A stretch of DNA of 64,000 nt from Plectrocnemia conspersa (taxonomy: Eukaryota > Arthropoda > Insecta > Trichoptera > Polycentropodidae), in assembly GCA_009617715.1 (NCBI GenBank), contig VTFK01000071.1, positions 496,001 through 560,000 of the forward strand, in the 5' to 3' direction. Of this stretch, positions 11,850-24,599 are shown piece by piece (position 1 is the first letter of the stretch; each line of letters starts with the position of its first letter). Position numbers and translations under genes: made by a program. Below the pieces are notes generated by a model, which was given only the letters and a program-made list of their open reading frames with translations, was not told where the DNA came from and ran no database searches.

Positions 11850-12639
11850 TAATTTGCTGAGCATTTATTGATCCAAAAACATCTGATTATTTCATAAAAA
11901 TATTTCACTAAAAATAATTGCAGTTTTGTCACATATGAATTGGTTCTATCAAATTATTTTACCAATTATTTTGGACTTATTTTAATAACACTACAAATAT
12001 AATAACGAAAATTGCCTAATAAATTCTAATTAATTACTTAATAAACAATCACTAATTTTGATATATGTTCTTAAAGTGGACAATGCTGGCTCGGGTAAAA
12101 TTTAGTGGGCGATAGAGGAGCCATAAAAGGCGACGGAGAAGTGGGCAAAAAGTTTTTTGTTAAAAAAATATTTAATATAAGTAGTAAAAATTAAATATTA
12201 ATTTTCTAAGTAATACTGTATTAATAGCAAAAAAGAATTATTTATATAGCAATAATTTTTTTTTGATATCAGTTAATTACATTGATGAAAATCTTGTTTT
12301 GAATTTTGGCATTTTTGTTTTGTTTTATTAAACAATTTTTTAATTTTAATTTATTTTTGAAAAAAGTTGCTTATTATCTTGCTATTTAAAAATCTAAAAA
12401 TAGCTACATTAATATTTTGGCAAAATCAAAAAAATATATGGGCTTTTCTACGCTCACAAATTATTATTAAATAAGGTTTGGGAATCTATGTATGTTCTAG
12501 ATATTATAGAGATTGAAAAATACTAGAGTCCATATAAATTACTTATGCCATTCGTGCTTTTTGCAATAAATTCAAAACAAAATATATTACTTGCTAGTGA
12601 CCTCAAAGTTTTCATTTCAATCATAAAATTTATTTATCT
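11850..12639. other. A+T-rich spacer
   Basis: Only one short GC-richer patch, around 12080-12150 (CTGGCTCGGGTAAAA and nearby). No frame or repeat recognised. Confidence 0.35.
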
Positions 12640-13290
12640 TGCAAACGTATGCTGTATTAAATGTATCTGATTTCGCAGCTCGGATTTTTAAAATAACTTC
12701 GAGATAAATTCCCTACGCCATATTGCACATTTAGAGTCCCAAAAGCGTCTTTCGCATGGTTGTGTACTACCATATTAAAATTTATCTCGAAAGCATCCAG
12801 CAGCGGCCTGCTGTCTGCATTTTGTCTGAAGGGGGCGTGCAATGGCCCAGAAAAGTGCGGCTATAAATTATTGTGAATTTACACATTCAGCAGTAATTTA
12901 TCCCAACTGCCGCCCGGGATGGGAATAGTGGAAAAAGAGGAGAGAGAGAGGGAGTTATAGAATGGATGACTAGTAGAACGTCTCCGTACTCGATTGCATC
13001 CTTGTCTGGTGCACATCGTTCCAGGATCGGATCGACATATTGGATTAAGGTCCTCCGCGGCTATTTCGCCAGACTGAATCCTGCCTTGGGGTACCCTCTT
13101 TTCTCTCTGTATATATCTCCTTTGAAATGTGAAAATTTTCACGACTGCCCGGAAATTCGTTTCGCGTCTGACGTCATTTAATAACGCTCTTGCATCGACT
13201 ATCCGTTATCCGCATTAGATGGCTTTTGAAAAAGGTTTTACCGTAGGGAGTCGTCCCGTTTTATTTGTCGGTAATGTCGACCAGGAAATA
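12640..13290. other. GC-richer, CpG-bearing island
   Basis: Overlapping open frames on both strands (12657-12842 -, 12879-13142 -, 12966-13181 +) reflect base composition and match no family I know. TAATTTATCCC at 12894 and other homeodomain- or GATA-like words occur, but such words are common by chance in A+T-rich DNA. The size of about 650 bp and the sharp edges make it a reasonable candidate for conserved regulatory DNA. Confidence 0.35.
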
Positions 13291-16200
13291 CAATGGTTAA
13301 ATATGTTACATAAGCGCGAGGAATAAAATATAGAAAAAGGGAAACTCATGCATAATAATAAGATTAATATACTCAAATGCTCTTATTCATATTTATATGG
13401 AAAATGGCTGAGAATATAAACAAAACCGATTTTATAGTACCTAATAATTTAAAAAACCTTTAATGGTATTGAATATTTTCAAATCTAATTTATACCGCAA
13501 TATATAAAATTAAATTAGGTATTAGTTATATTGTTAAAGTCTTACATTTATAAAAACATTGATTCTCTTAGGTCTTCCTTGAGTGAATTCCTGCCATAAG
13601 TGATGCTTGACTGTAAGTTCATGACGCTTAGTATCACGTTCTTTATTTATATTGGTCCTTTTGTAGAGCTTGTGAAAAAGTAAGTGGACTATTTAGAACC
13701 AATTGCGTTATTGCTTAGCTCAACCTCCAGTACATCCGATATTTACAAACTATCTGATATTTACAAATACGAACATGATAAAAATTTTTTTTAAAATTTA
13801 CGGAAAAATGCTTTAATTTTTTTCATGTCGTAGTAATTGATGGAAGTGCAAATTTTATTTCAATAATTTTTTCAGTCAAACCTTTATTGTTTTAACTTTT
13901 GAGTCAGTACATAAAAATAGTTAAAGGCTGTTTAGATATTTTTTAGAGGTTTCATTTATTCCTCTTACATATTTTTATTAAACTTTTTTTAAAAAAAAAA
14001 TATCTATGAAAATATTTGAATGGTTCAATAAAAACCTTAAATAAAATTAACTGTAAAAATGGTAATTCACTTAACTACTACTTTTTTAAAACTTTAGTTA
14101 AAAACATACATTTAACCGCATTGTTTTCCAAGCAAAATATTCTCTTTTATTTTTCAATAAATTTTATTGTTAGTTTGTACTGTTAAAAAACATGTTTTTG
14201 GTTTAAATCCACACACAATATATTATAGTTAAATAAAATATGTAATATAATAAGTTCGTAAATGATAGTATTACATCTAGACAAAGGTGAAAGGCTCAAT
14301 TAGTGTTTTGAGGAACGCTTGGGTTCTTGGATTTTTAAAGGGTTCTGCGAAAAAAATATTACACTTTACAATGAAAACAAGATAATGCTTTGAAATTGCA
14401 ATTAGTTGAACAAAGTCATTAAGCAAGTGGTGTACTGATAAAACGGAAAGTGTCTGAATAATATAAAATATATTATATATTTAAAATTGAGATAAAATAC
14501 ATAACAAAAATGTATTACAGGTCTTATTATATGATTAAAAAAATTCACACTACTCGGCCAGATGTGTATAAATAATTTTCTTCATATAAAATGGTAGCGT
14601 TGAAGTATTATCTATATATAATTAAAGGCACTTCAACCCCTATTCTGGTAAAAAAAACTCATCAAAAAACATCTTCAAATTATTTATTTCTATAAAATTA
14701 AACATACATTGTTATAATCCGTAAAATTATTTAAGAACATCTACCCAAAAATAGTGTAGTTTTACAGTTCTAATGGCTTATAAAACTATATATTTTTTAA
14801 AGTTTCCGAAAACTACGAGAAATTTTGAACTAAAAATTCTAGAGCACAGTTGTTGGCTCATTGGATTCTATCTAGGCTTTCAAAACTTTGTATTCACTGT
14901 TTTTTTTCTAATTTATTTTATTAAAATAAATCGTTCAAACGACACTTTAGAACATTATAAAAAAATAATAGCGACGAGCTTTGATAAAATGTTTAATTAC
15001 CATAAAGTAATTAACATAAAATAAAAATTGCATCTCTCTGTCAGCATTCACCCATTAACCGCTCGCTAAACACCATCAAATAATCATTTTCTGCATAAAT
15101 AATGCAATAGACAATGCGTCTATGCAGCGTAAAAACCGCTGTTGTAATCTACCACTCGCAATAAGTGTGTTTACCTTTGTATTTTTACTTATTCAAAGCG
15201 TAAACATATTGGTCGAATGTGCAAGCAATGCAATTGATCACAATTTTTAAGATGCAGAATTCTCTGGCTTATCTTATATTTTGTTGGTAGTGAGAGCGGT
15301 GTATCGGAAGGGATCAGAAGTTAACAATCTGATAGTATTGTTTCGCAATTTAAGTTTTATGACACATTTTGTTTCGGTATCCTCAAACATTTAACGCTTA
15401 ACAAAAAAATAATAATAGGAGTATTTGCTTTAAATACACACGGAATACTCGGGGGACGGTCGTACATAAAAAATTGCATTTAAATATATTGTCAATGATT
15501 AATGATCGTTAGTCTTTATCGCTTGTTATCCATCAGTTGATAGATAACTCTCTATCAAGAGATGTGAACAGATTTTTTAATACCTCAAAGCAATTTTGAG
15601 AGCAATTTCACAGAATAAATTATTTGATTAGATATTAAAATTAACAAAAAAAAATTATTATTCACTTTAAGAAATTCAAAAAGAGCAAATTCTGCTTGTA
15701 TAATTAGATGATTCATAAGTAGAAGATTATAAAAAAATTGTTTCAAGTAATCCGCGTGAGTTGACAATGATAGTACTTCATAAAGTTTCTGGTTATCCTT
15801 TGACATATAGTAGAAAAACATTTTTGGTGTCGATAATATATTGGGACGGGTGAGCCCTTTCACGTGTTTTTACGATACGCAAATTCATATACTAAAATTA
15901 TCACATGCTCACAGAAAAAAGTGGTTTTGAAATATTTTTTGGCCATATTTATACATCTTACTTTGGTTTCATCACCAAATTGACTCTTGTATGTGAACTA
16001 AAATTACATATTTTTCAGATACAACTTAATGAAAATTACATTAGTTTAATATGCTGTTTAATATAAGTTGTCAAATTGCTTATCCGTTATTTTATGAATA
16101 TTTTAAAACTGATAAATTTATCAACCATAATAGTTTTGTAGCAAAAGATATTTTTAGCCGCCGTTGAAAATAATTTTGAAGTACTAATTTTAATTTACCG

Positions 16201-16520
16201 GTTGAACTTTAGGATTCTCTTCTTATTAATATATTTTATTGCATCTTCACTTTTTGTTTTCCATATGCATTTTCAAATTTATCTGTATTCCGTAAATAAA
16301 ATTCATTTAAATCAAGAATTAAGAATCGGGAAATAATATAATATAATTATACGTATTTTTTTTATTAGATATTTATTTTTGCTATTAACATTGAAATAAA
16401 ATTATTTTTAACAATTCCTTCTGATTTCTAATATAGTATATTTAAAGTTTTGTTTACATAATTATACAGCTTTAATCTTTTAACTTTTAAATAAAATATT
16501 AGTACCTGATTAAGTAATGG
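13291..16520. other. A+T-rich block with small local repeats
   Basis: GATATTTACAAA occurs twice in tandem around 13738-13768 with an 18-bp period. A hairpin, ATAGAC paired with GTCTAT, lies near 15107-15123. Frames at 14773-15024 (+, ATG) and 15585-15863 (-) have no family signature; the first contains a hydrophobic stretch that A+T-rich codons easily produce. A GC-richer patch lies near 15280-15450. No gene recognised. Confidence 0.35.
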
Positions 16521-16527
16521 AAAAATA

Positions 16528-16555
16528 TCCGAGAACCGGGTATTTGGATGCCTTG
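16528..16555. repeat. Solo right end of hAT-type family F
   Basis: CCGAGAACCGGGTATTTGG followed by ATGCCTT matches the right terminus of the complete F element, which ends GGGTATTTGGATGTCCTA at 59840-59857. No matching left end or 8-bp duplication was found upstream. It is therefore a fragment or a strongly decayed copy. Confidence 0.55.
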
Positions 16556-16789
16556 TTTAGTCTGTTAATGCTGAAAACATTTTCGATTCTTGGTAAATTT
16601 AATGGACAGGAATAATGTTTATTTTAAATTCATTTTACTACTTATTTTGATGGAAAAGTTTGTGTTCAAAATTTTTTTTTCTAACTACATATAATTCAAG
16701 TAAAATATCAACCAATATTACGCACATATTATTTTGTTATGGTACATAAACTCTGTAGTCTTTTTATCTAGATAATCAAGTTCCGAAAC

Positions 16790-17050
16790 ACCATTCGGAG
16801 CTACACTTATGAGATCGAGAGGCAACCGTCATACGTTATAAAGGTTCAACGTTAAAGGCAAGAAACGGCCGCGGCAGTAAGTTTAATTTGTTTATAGTGT
16901 TAAATGAGATGAAACGGTGATGTTTAACGTCCTGCTATGTCCATTTGCCGGAAGCCTTCGGCATATTTATGATTATGCCGGACCAAACGTGAAGGATAAT
17001 AGTGACCCTTTCGCAACCCTTTTCGAGGACACCGCATATGCGTCATATCA
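16790..17050. other. GC-richer island
   Basis: It contains ACGGCCGCGGCAG near 16866 and two TGCCGGA words (16958 and 16976). GCAGTAAGT at 16874 resembles a splice donor, but no coding frame precedes it. Function unknown. Confidence 0.3.
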
Positions 17051-18480
17051 AATTTGGCATATTTTTCTCATACCCACCATAAAATTTTACTAACACACTT
17101 CTAACATATATTAAAGAGAAATACAGGCTGAGTTAATTAAGTCAGATTATATTAAAGCGGAACGTACGTTCTTTATTTCAGCCCATTTCAAAGTTAATTT
17201 TGAGTTATATATGTTGAAGAAACGTATGCGTAGGATATGTGGTTTAGGTATATGTATCATGTCAGTGTCCAGAATATGCAAATGAGGTAAAGGTGTGAAA
17301 TGCGGTCATTATTAGCGATTCAAATTGGTCTTTGGGTACATCCAATGAGCACACCACTTGCAGGTGAAACCCTTTAATTGGATTCTTGTTGAGTTAGAAC
17401 TCAAAGGCTTCAAACAAATATTTTATATGGTAGTGATTTTAATCACCACAATAGATCAGCGGTTTGTGTATGTATGAGTCCTTAAACTACGACTTAAATG
17501 CCAAATCTTGCTCACTGGACATTTTCAGCAATCAAAATATTACTCTCAATATAAATTTATATAAATTATATAAAAGAGCTTCAAGACTGCTAAAATTAAA
17601 GCAGCTGTAATTTTTAAATATATAAGTAATATCTACTTATTAATTCCACATACATATATATATAAATTTACCTGTTCAAGCGAAATTATATTATGTCATG
17701 TTTGCGTTCACAAATATTAATTGTACACACATCAGTGTATTGCGAAGGCTTGATAGAATCTTCTTGTTATCATTATGTGTCATGACACATTAGAAACGCT
17801 TCGGGTTTCGTCCTGTCAAGCCTATTAATTAATTGAATAAATTCCATAGGGATGCAGGCGCACAATACATTTAAACAGATGTATGAGAAAGTAATATCGG
17901 ATAATACAATATAAGGAAAGAGCGAAATATTATTAATTAAACGAAAATCCGTTTTAATTAATGGACGCCGGATGTGTGAGGGGAAGTTGATACTAAAGAG
18001 ACTTTTGATAAGTTATCAAATAATTGGGTATACAAAATATTATTGTTGTATTATTGAAAATGCAAGTTTATTAATTAGCCTGATCCGCATTTTGTGTATT
18101 AAAACTAAAAATTATGAGGAAAGTTGTGACATAAGTTTTCCAAAAATCGTTCTAAGATATAATAATTATCTGAATAAATTTAACGTATTTATTTTCCAAA
18201 GTAAAATATCGCAGTATTGCTTAAATGCGATAAAATCCGATAAATATCTGTTAATTCTTGGTTCTTGGAAGAGGAGGATATTACGCATACTATAAAAAAG
18301 TAAAAACACTAAATACTGTATCGAAGTGCTAATATTATTATTAGTTAACCACTGATTTTAAGTTTTTATTTTATATAAACACAACTGAATTGTTTTTAAA
18401 ATTATTTCACTAAAATTAAATCATAATGTAGTGAAAATTCAGATCTTTACAATAAAACTTAAAATACACGTGTCTGTATG
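17051..18480. other. A+T-rich block with a 16-bp palindrome
   Basis: ATGTGTCATGACACAT at 17775-17790 is a perfect palindrome. The open frame at 17972-18295 (107 codons) begins at ATG but is Ile/Leu/Lys/Asn-rich with no recognised motif. I treat it as chance. Confidence 0.35.
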
Positions 18481-18599
18481 TCTGTCGTAAGAACTTCTTT
18501 CAAACATGTAATTCTGGCTGCCATTTATGCTTATATCCCAGCACCTTTCGCTGAGTTTATGCAGAAAGTTGTAGGTCGCTAAGCATTACTTTAAGGGTG

Positions 18600-18795
18600 T
18601 TGTCAAAAATCCAGGTATTCTCGAGGAATTCTAATTTTGGATTCCAGAACGTCTTCGGGAATCACGATCGCGTCCTCTTTTGATGGCTGTTGGGGATAAG
18701 ACATCCGCACTTTCTAACTCGCCTATGACTCGCCATACTCCTTAATACGCTGACATTGCACATTGATTTGTTTAATGTCAGCTACGAGGAGCTGG
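18600..18795. repeat. Possible third member of repeat family H
   Basis: TCACGATCGCGTCCT at 18661-18675 matches the core of the H copies at 44.5 and 59.2 kb, with TCTTCGGG just before it as at 59148. Similarity outside the core is weak. The segment is GC-richer than its flanks, with no open frame on either strand. Confidence 0.3.
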
Positions 18796-18799
18796 TCCG

Positions 18800-19997
18800 A
18801 TTCGTATCATAAAATTTTAATATTATATGATTTTTGATTTGCTTCTCTGTAGTATTTTAATTATATAATATAGAAATATATATTTTTTTGTGTATTAAAA
18901 TAATACAATGTATTATTTTTGATGCATTGTGGTAATCTGTTAGGTTACAATGATCGTAATTTAATTTAAATAAATATTTTTTTGAGGCAACTTTCAATTT
19001 TTATTTTGAAAGTTGAAGAGTGACGTTCTGAAAATCGATTACGTACCAATTAAACCGCTAAAGAAACTGAACAGCGACATGCTGACGACCGATTACGTGG
19101 TATTGCAATGCGTGCTGACAATATACTAAAAATATTAAATATGGTTAATTGTTGAAATAAAGTTTTTAATAAATTAATGTGAATATGGGTAATAATCTTA
19201 TATACATTAGTAATTTTTTTATTGATATTTTTTGCTATAAATAATAATTTATTAATACATGAAACCATGTGTAATTAAGAGCTAAAATTTTTGCATTTAA
19301 ATTATTTATTATATAAATTATTCGTCATAGCACATAAAAAATAAAAATAGGATTGTAAAAAAATAAACGTTGCAAAGAAAACTATTTAAAAATACTTAAA
19401 TAATATTAAGGATAAATTTACTGTATATTTTTCTATGTATCCTATAATCGTAATTAATAAAACAGTTTCAGTATTTGTTTTTAATAGTACTTAATCCATA
19501 CGTTAAATTTTAGAAGAAGCTTTACAATTTTCACTCATATTTATATAAAAAGCATATATTTGCTTTGTAATTAGAATGGAAAATACCTTTTTTAAACATA
19601 TATTTTTTAAAATGAGTCGGTTGCATTTAAATTAAATTAGTAATTAAAATTTATATAATTGTACAAGCACACAATGACCTCGAGCTACTCAATCGATCCC
19701 AATATCTCTCAGACCGTATTGTATTTGTTTTTTTTATATCTCGATAAAATCTAAAATTTTTTAAAAATAAGAACCTAAATCAGTTACCACTTCTGTGCGA
19801 TTAAGTACATTGTTATTCATTTTATAATAAAATAAAAGTGGTGTTTTTATCTTAAAATATAACATAAAGTTTTTTAAATCTTCAATGAAATATATTTAAA
19901 TAAATAGTTTAATGTCTTTGGTAAAAAGTAATAATATATTAGTATGATTAACTTTATTACTTTAATTTTAAGCAGATAAAACATTAATGGCTCGAGA
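18800..19997. other. A+T-rich spacer before MITE B1
   Basis: A GC-richer patch at 19020-19095 has no recognised content. A minus-strand frame at 19050-19268 overlaps it and shows no domain. Confidence 0.35.
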
Positions 19998-20001
19998 ATA
20001 A

Positions 20002-20529
20002 CCCTTTGAGTGGTATCGCCGTACATGTACGGTGGTCGGTCTTTTACTGTTTTGAGGTACCCCAGATAGCTATATATTCACATATATATATAACTAAAAA
20101 AATGATTAATAAATAAAAATTATATCCATATGATTTTTTTTAATTTCATTTGATGAAAATGATTTTATAGTAAATAATAGAAATAAATTAAAGAATATGA
20201 AACAAATCAACATAGCAAAAAATATTTTATATTAGTTTTATAGAAAATATTGTGAGCCTCTGAATTAATACAAAAAAAATCATTAAAAGGCGAATAATAT
20301 ATGTAAAACAAACTAATGATATTTAATAACAGAAAAGTATTAAAAAAAATGTTAAAACGTGGTAATATAAAAAAGTAGTAAAATAAAGCAAAGCAATAAA
20401 ACGTTAAGAATTCTTGATTTTTTTAAATTTACAAGGAATGAAATATAAACTATTTATAAATTAGTAACAAATTAAGTATTATAAAAACAAATTAACAAAT
20501 GTGTCTAAATTAACTTACCACTGAAAGGG
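20002..20529. mobile_element. MITE family B, copy 1 (piggyBac-type)
   Basis: The left end CCCTTTGAGTGG (20002-20013) pairs with the right end CCACTGAAAGGG (20518-20529), a 12-bp terminal inverted repeat with one mismatch. TTAA follows on the right (20530-20533), and ATAA, one base changed, precedes it on the left. Just inside the left end, CCGTACATGTACGG (20019-20032) is a perfect palindrome. The interior is A+T-rich with no transposase frame. Established knowledge: piggyBac elements insert at TTAA and often begin CCC. A second copy at 28546-29027 shares both ends and much of the interior. Confidence 0.8.
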
Positions 20530-20533
20530 TTAA

Positions 20534-21319
20534 AACCTTGGGATTTTTTTATGTAGCATATTTAGATGTATATTGACGACGAAAATTAATTATGAATTTA
20601 TTTATTTTCTAAGGCATTACAGAATTTATTAGAAGCCTATTCAAAGTCAGTGTGTATGACATTTACTTGATTGCCTATATCAAGATTTTCATCAGAAAAT
20701 TGGAAAAACAAAACAAACTCATTGCTTCTAATCTCTAAACCCAAAAACAATGTTGTTGATCAATTAAATATCTTTTGATATAGCTTGAAGCATACTTATG
20801 AAACTGTGCTATAATTCTGTACCAGAGATTTGTTTTATTTTTATATAAGTCTCTTTCGTCATTTTCTATACATCGGGAAAAAATTTTTCTTTAATAGAAG
20901 ATTCTGACACCTAAATATAAATGCGAAAAATAATTTATATTTAATTATAGGTGATCCTGATCCCAAAAAAATATTGTATTATATAGCATAATATTGAATG
21001 TTATGGTTATTTGCCCTATAGATATACTATATATATACCAGACAGATTATATTTATACTATTTTATATAATTTTCTTTATTTTTAATTTAATTTAATATT
21101 AATAATATTAATTTAATTTTAATTTACACGCATACATGTACAAAGGTCTTCTACGGAGTCTCGCGGATAATTTGCCATTAAAACTTTAACGACAACACAG
21201 CTAATCCACTTCGAGGACAGTCGCAACTTCTTCAGGATTATGTCCCACGGTTAGATAAGCGCTGACATAATTTTCCCGGCATATAAAACATAACTTTACA
21301 ACTTTGATACACTCGACTC
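20534..21319. other. A+T-rich spacer
   Basis: Nothing recognised except a GC-richer patch at 21140-21260 that continues into the next island. Confidence 0.35.
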
Positions 21320-22230
21320 TGGGTGGCTTAAATTTTACACAAAAAAGTCTAATAGGATTTTTCCCAGTTTTTTATGTGCTTTTTTGTTCCACGATAGAAA
21401 TTATAAAACAATATCAGCGGCGTTCGAGCTTTCGCGTTTAACCTTTGGGCGAATTCGATTTGCGGTATTTCTTTTTTTATTTCCTAATAAATTAATCGAA
21501 ATTGAACAACACGAACGCAGTAATGCCTCGAAAGGAATGTTCCGAGGGGAGTTGTTCTCAAACTTTTTCGATACGTAACGTACAATGGTCACATTCGACG
21601 TATAAATAAAGTTTTGATATATAGAATGCATTTTAGTAACTTTCCGCGTATCGTATATGTCAGGGACTTTTAATTTATTGGACACCGGGATATACTTTGA
21701 TCTTCAAAAGTTCTTTGGCAATTGATAAAGTTATATAATACAATGATATTTGGTAAGGCTATTGATTTTTAAAAGTTTGATTCTTCAAACCTCAGTATTT
21801 TTATTAATTATGAATGACAATATTATTAGCATATAACTGATACGCTGTTGCAATATGATAAGTCATTGATGATTTATTTATTATGTTAATTAGTTTTTAT
21901 TCTGTTTGAGAACCTTCAACCTTTATCAACTCTATTTTCCGTCTCGTTACCATGCTGTCTGCCCCTACAGGGGAACCTTATATTGTTTTCCGAATCTTTA
22001 CGCCGTTCTAGATTTATACTAGCAATAAATGCGAGTTCAATGTATTGTGAAGGGATACCTATCCTCGGGGGTGGAAATCCAATCTGCCGAACCCTAAACG
22101 ACAGCATCATCCCTTAATGAATACGCCATCTAATGAACATATCCAGGAATAAACTTAGCCCTTTACCCTTTAGTTACTACGCAGCACTCTTTGGTTCACT
22201 TTAAGATACGTCGTTCTGTATCTTGTTTAT
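21320..22230. other. Pair of GC-richer islands (21320-21590 and 21900-22230)
   Basis: Frames open on opposite strands over the same bases (21384-21578 +, 21401-21685 -, 21916-22110 -) and show no domain. CCCCTACAGGGG at 21963-21974 is a short inverted repeat. Composition contrasts sharply with the A+T-rich 21600-21890 between them. Confidence 0.3.
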
Positions 22231-23849
22231 TTGCGTGTGGAAAAATATTTCGAATAAACACGAAAGTTGAACAAAAAAAGTGCAAATAAGCAATTCTTTC
22301 GTTTCAGTATTGTGTTTTTATTGGTATTTATTTGTTTTATCAACAGAACCTAGAGGCGATGTTTTTTATATCAATTCCAAGGAATTGAGCATAAAATTTA
22401 TATATTCCACATATTGCAAAGTTATTATTGTAGTGTTTTACTTGTCATGTTGGTTTCTGGAATGTAAAACAAAAGTTGCAGAGCAAGTTGTAATCAATAT
22501 TAAAAAAATACACTTAATAAGGTCATTTTTATAAACTGCCTTAGGCAAATTATAAACGTATTGGTACATATAAAATAGCGTATATAAGTCTTTAGCTTGC
22601 ATACTTTAAGGTATACTTAAATTTTTTTAGGCGAAATATTTTTTTGAGAAACAGCATTAAAAATATTTTGATTAATTAAAAAAAATTTTTTTTTAATAAT
22701 AATTTAATTTTCTAGTACAACACTGATTTTTGCAGTCAATCACTGCAGTCACTATCAGTCACTAGCAGCCCATGCATTTGTCTGCGCTTGTGCATAATTG
22801 CTAATGTTGGACATTGTAAGTAGGGATTGCAATAATACATACATTTTTAATACCGGAATTACCGATAAAAAGAACAATCAATAGCTGTATGAAAATTATT
22901 AATAATATTTTAATTAATTGACCGAAAAAATAATCCGAATTTCGCTCGCATGATTCACCATGTTTATTAATTAGTAAAACCAAAGCATTTCAAACAATTA
23001 TTTCTATATACTAAATATCTTAATTAAAATACTTTCATTTTTTATAAAAAAAATATATTCTTGAATATGGATGACAAATCTTTCTTATTTTAGAACAATC
23101 AATCTAGGACTATATTATCTTTAATTTACCGCTTCTGGATGACTTCTAAATTTTTATACTAGGGGCCAGAGCACCACTTGCCAATTTATTTGTTGTCAGT
23201 TTCGATTATCTGAAAGTACTTTTTGAAAAATAAGTGCATAGATAATTGTTAATCTGTTTGTTAAAAATGCATAATTAAAAAAATATATTTATGTGATTGA
23301 GATGTGATTTGTTTATATTATTTTATTTTAATTATTGAACCCTAAATATTTATTTTAGAATATTGCAATTATATTTATTTTCAAAAGATTTATCTCTCGT
23401 ATACTTTTATTTCTACTACTGTTAAAATTTAAACTATAAATTTTAATTTCAATATTAAAAAAAAATACGTAAAAATTTCATTACCCTTTTAGTACCAGAC
23501 AATTTAAAAATCATTGATTTGCTTTTTTAAATTAATGTGTTTTAAAAATGTTTTTTTTTCTGAACTCTAATAATGTGAGGTAATAAAAAGCAATAATATT
23601 TTATTGTTTCATACTAAATAAAATAATAATATGTTTTTTTTATTTACATTGAGTTTGATGTAAAATAACAAATGAGAACACATTTTAATTATATATGTAT
23701 ATAGTCTAGTACAACCTATCTTTAGTTGGTAACATAAGTAAAATAACATTTTTTTTGCAAATAAGTTTTTTATTTAAATATAATTGTAGGTGGCCTATTT
23801 ATATATGTATATTCATTTAAATTTTATTATGGCTAAAACTAAGTGGTAC
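22231..23849. other. A+T-rich block
   Basis: Frames at 22280-22534 (+) and 22801-22983 (-) are hydrophobic and compositionally simple. No domain, RNA gene or terminal repeat was found. Confidence 0.35.
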
Positions 23850-24480
23850 TCTGGTAACACTGGTGTAACGGATACTCTTCTCATGGCAACTCTGGCGGGC
23901 TCGCACGTCGTTGCTTGCCCGCGCCCCGTTCAATTGTAAACAAACATGTAACTTATCATCAATTCGTTAATAAAATACTTATCCAACGGTTAAATCTATG
24001 TCTAACTGCCATCTCCTTCATTCACCAAATAATTAAGACTTATTAAGTTAACCATATTTCGTGATCTATTTGGGTAAAAATGTGTCTAAAAAAAAATAAA
24101 AATGTACGAAAAATTAGTGTATGCAATACCTACTTTTTTCACTTCGCCAGCCGTCCCTATCATAAAAAAAGAACGGCAGTAAATAGTCACCTGTTTAAAT
24201 TTTATTGGTATTGCAACGATTTTATAAGAAAGGTGGCAGAAAAAAGTATTTGGGGTGTTAAGCCATAAGCGAGCGAAATAACCAAGTATACTTAAACGCT
24301 CATTTTGCGCATTTCAACACTTCCATTTGGAATTTACTTCCTAATGAAGCTACCATCAAGTCGGTACACACAATATTTTGTCCAAACTCGCAGCAATCGG
24401 AGTTATGCCAAGCGTCGACTGAGACGTATAAAACTGATAAAGCAGCCGCTTCCCTCTAAATGCTAATTATTTAGCTACAA
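23850..24480. other. Two GC-richer patches
   Basis: Bases 23850-23950 contain CTGGCGGGCTCGCACG and GCCCGCGCCCCG, the most GC-rich run in this part of the window. Bases 24240-24460 form a second patch. Neither has a box A/box B pair, a good frame or terminal repeats. Possible origins are old SINE sequence or regulatory DNA. Confidence 0.25.
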
Positions 24481-24494
24481 TATTTGAAATCCAG

Positions 24495-24560
24495 AGCTTA
24501 ACCCAATCTTTAAAAATGAAAAACTTAGTAACTGTAAAATCTGGGTTTGAATCCTATATG
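24495..24560 (+). repeat. Degenerate tRNA-like box A/box B pair
   Basis: GGTTTGAATCC at 24543 is close to the Pol III box B consensus GGTTCGANTCC. GAGCTTAA lies about 44 bp upstream, near normal tRNA spacing, and partly fits box A. There is no cloverleaf. It may be a SINE head or coincidence. The string AAAATCTGGGTTT here also occurs inverted in repeat K at 50.9 kb. Confidence 0.25.
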
Positions 24561-24599
24561 GATATTATTATTTTTTAATTTAAATTGTGTATATGTAAT

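Noticed and set aside
14773..15024. 83-codon ATG frame with a membrane-like segment
   Set aside because: Composition is typical of chance A+T-rich frames. There is no Kozak-like context, splice context or family motif to support it.
17972..18295. 107-codon ATG frame
   Set aside because: Ile/Leu/Asn/Lys-rich with no conserved motif, in featureless A+T-rich DNA.
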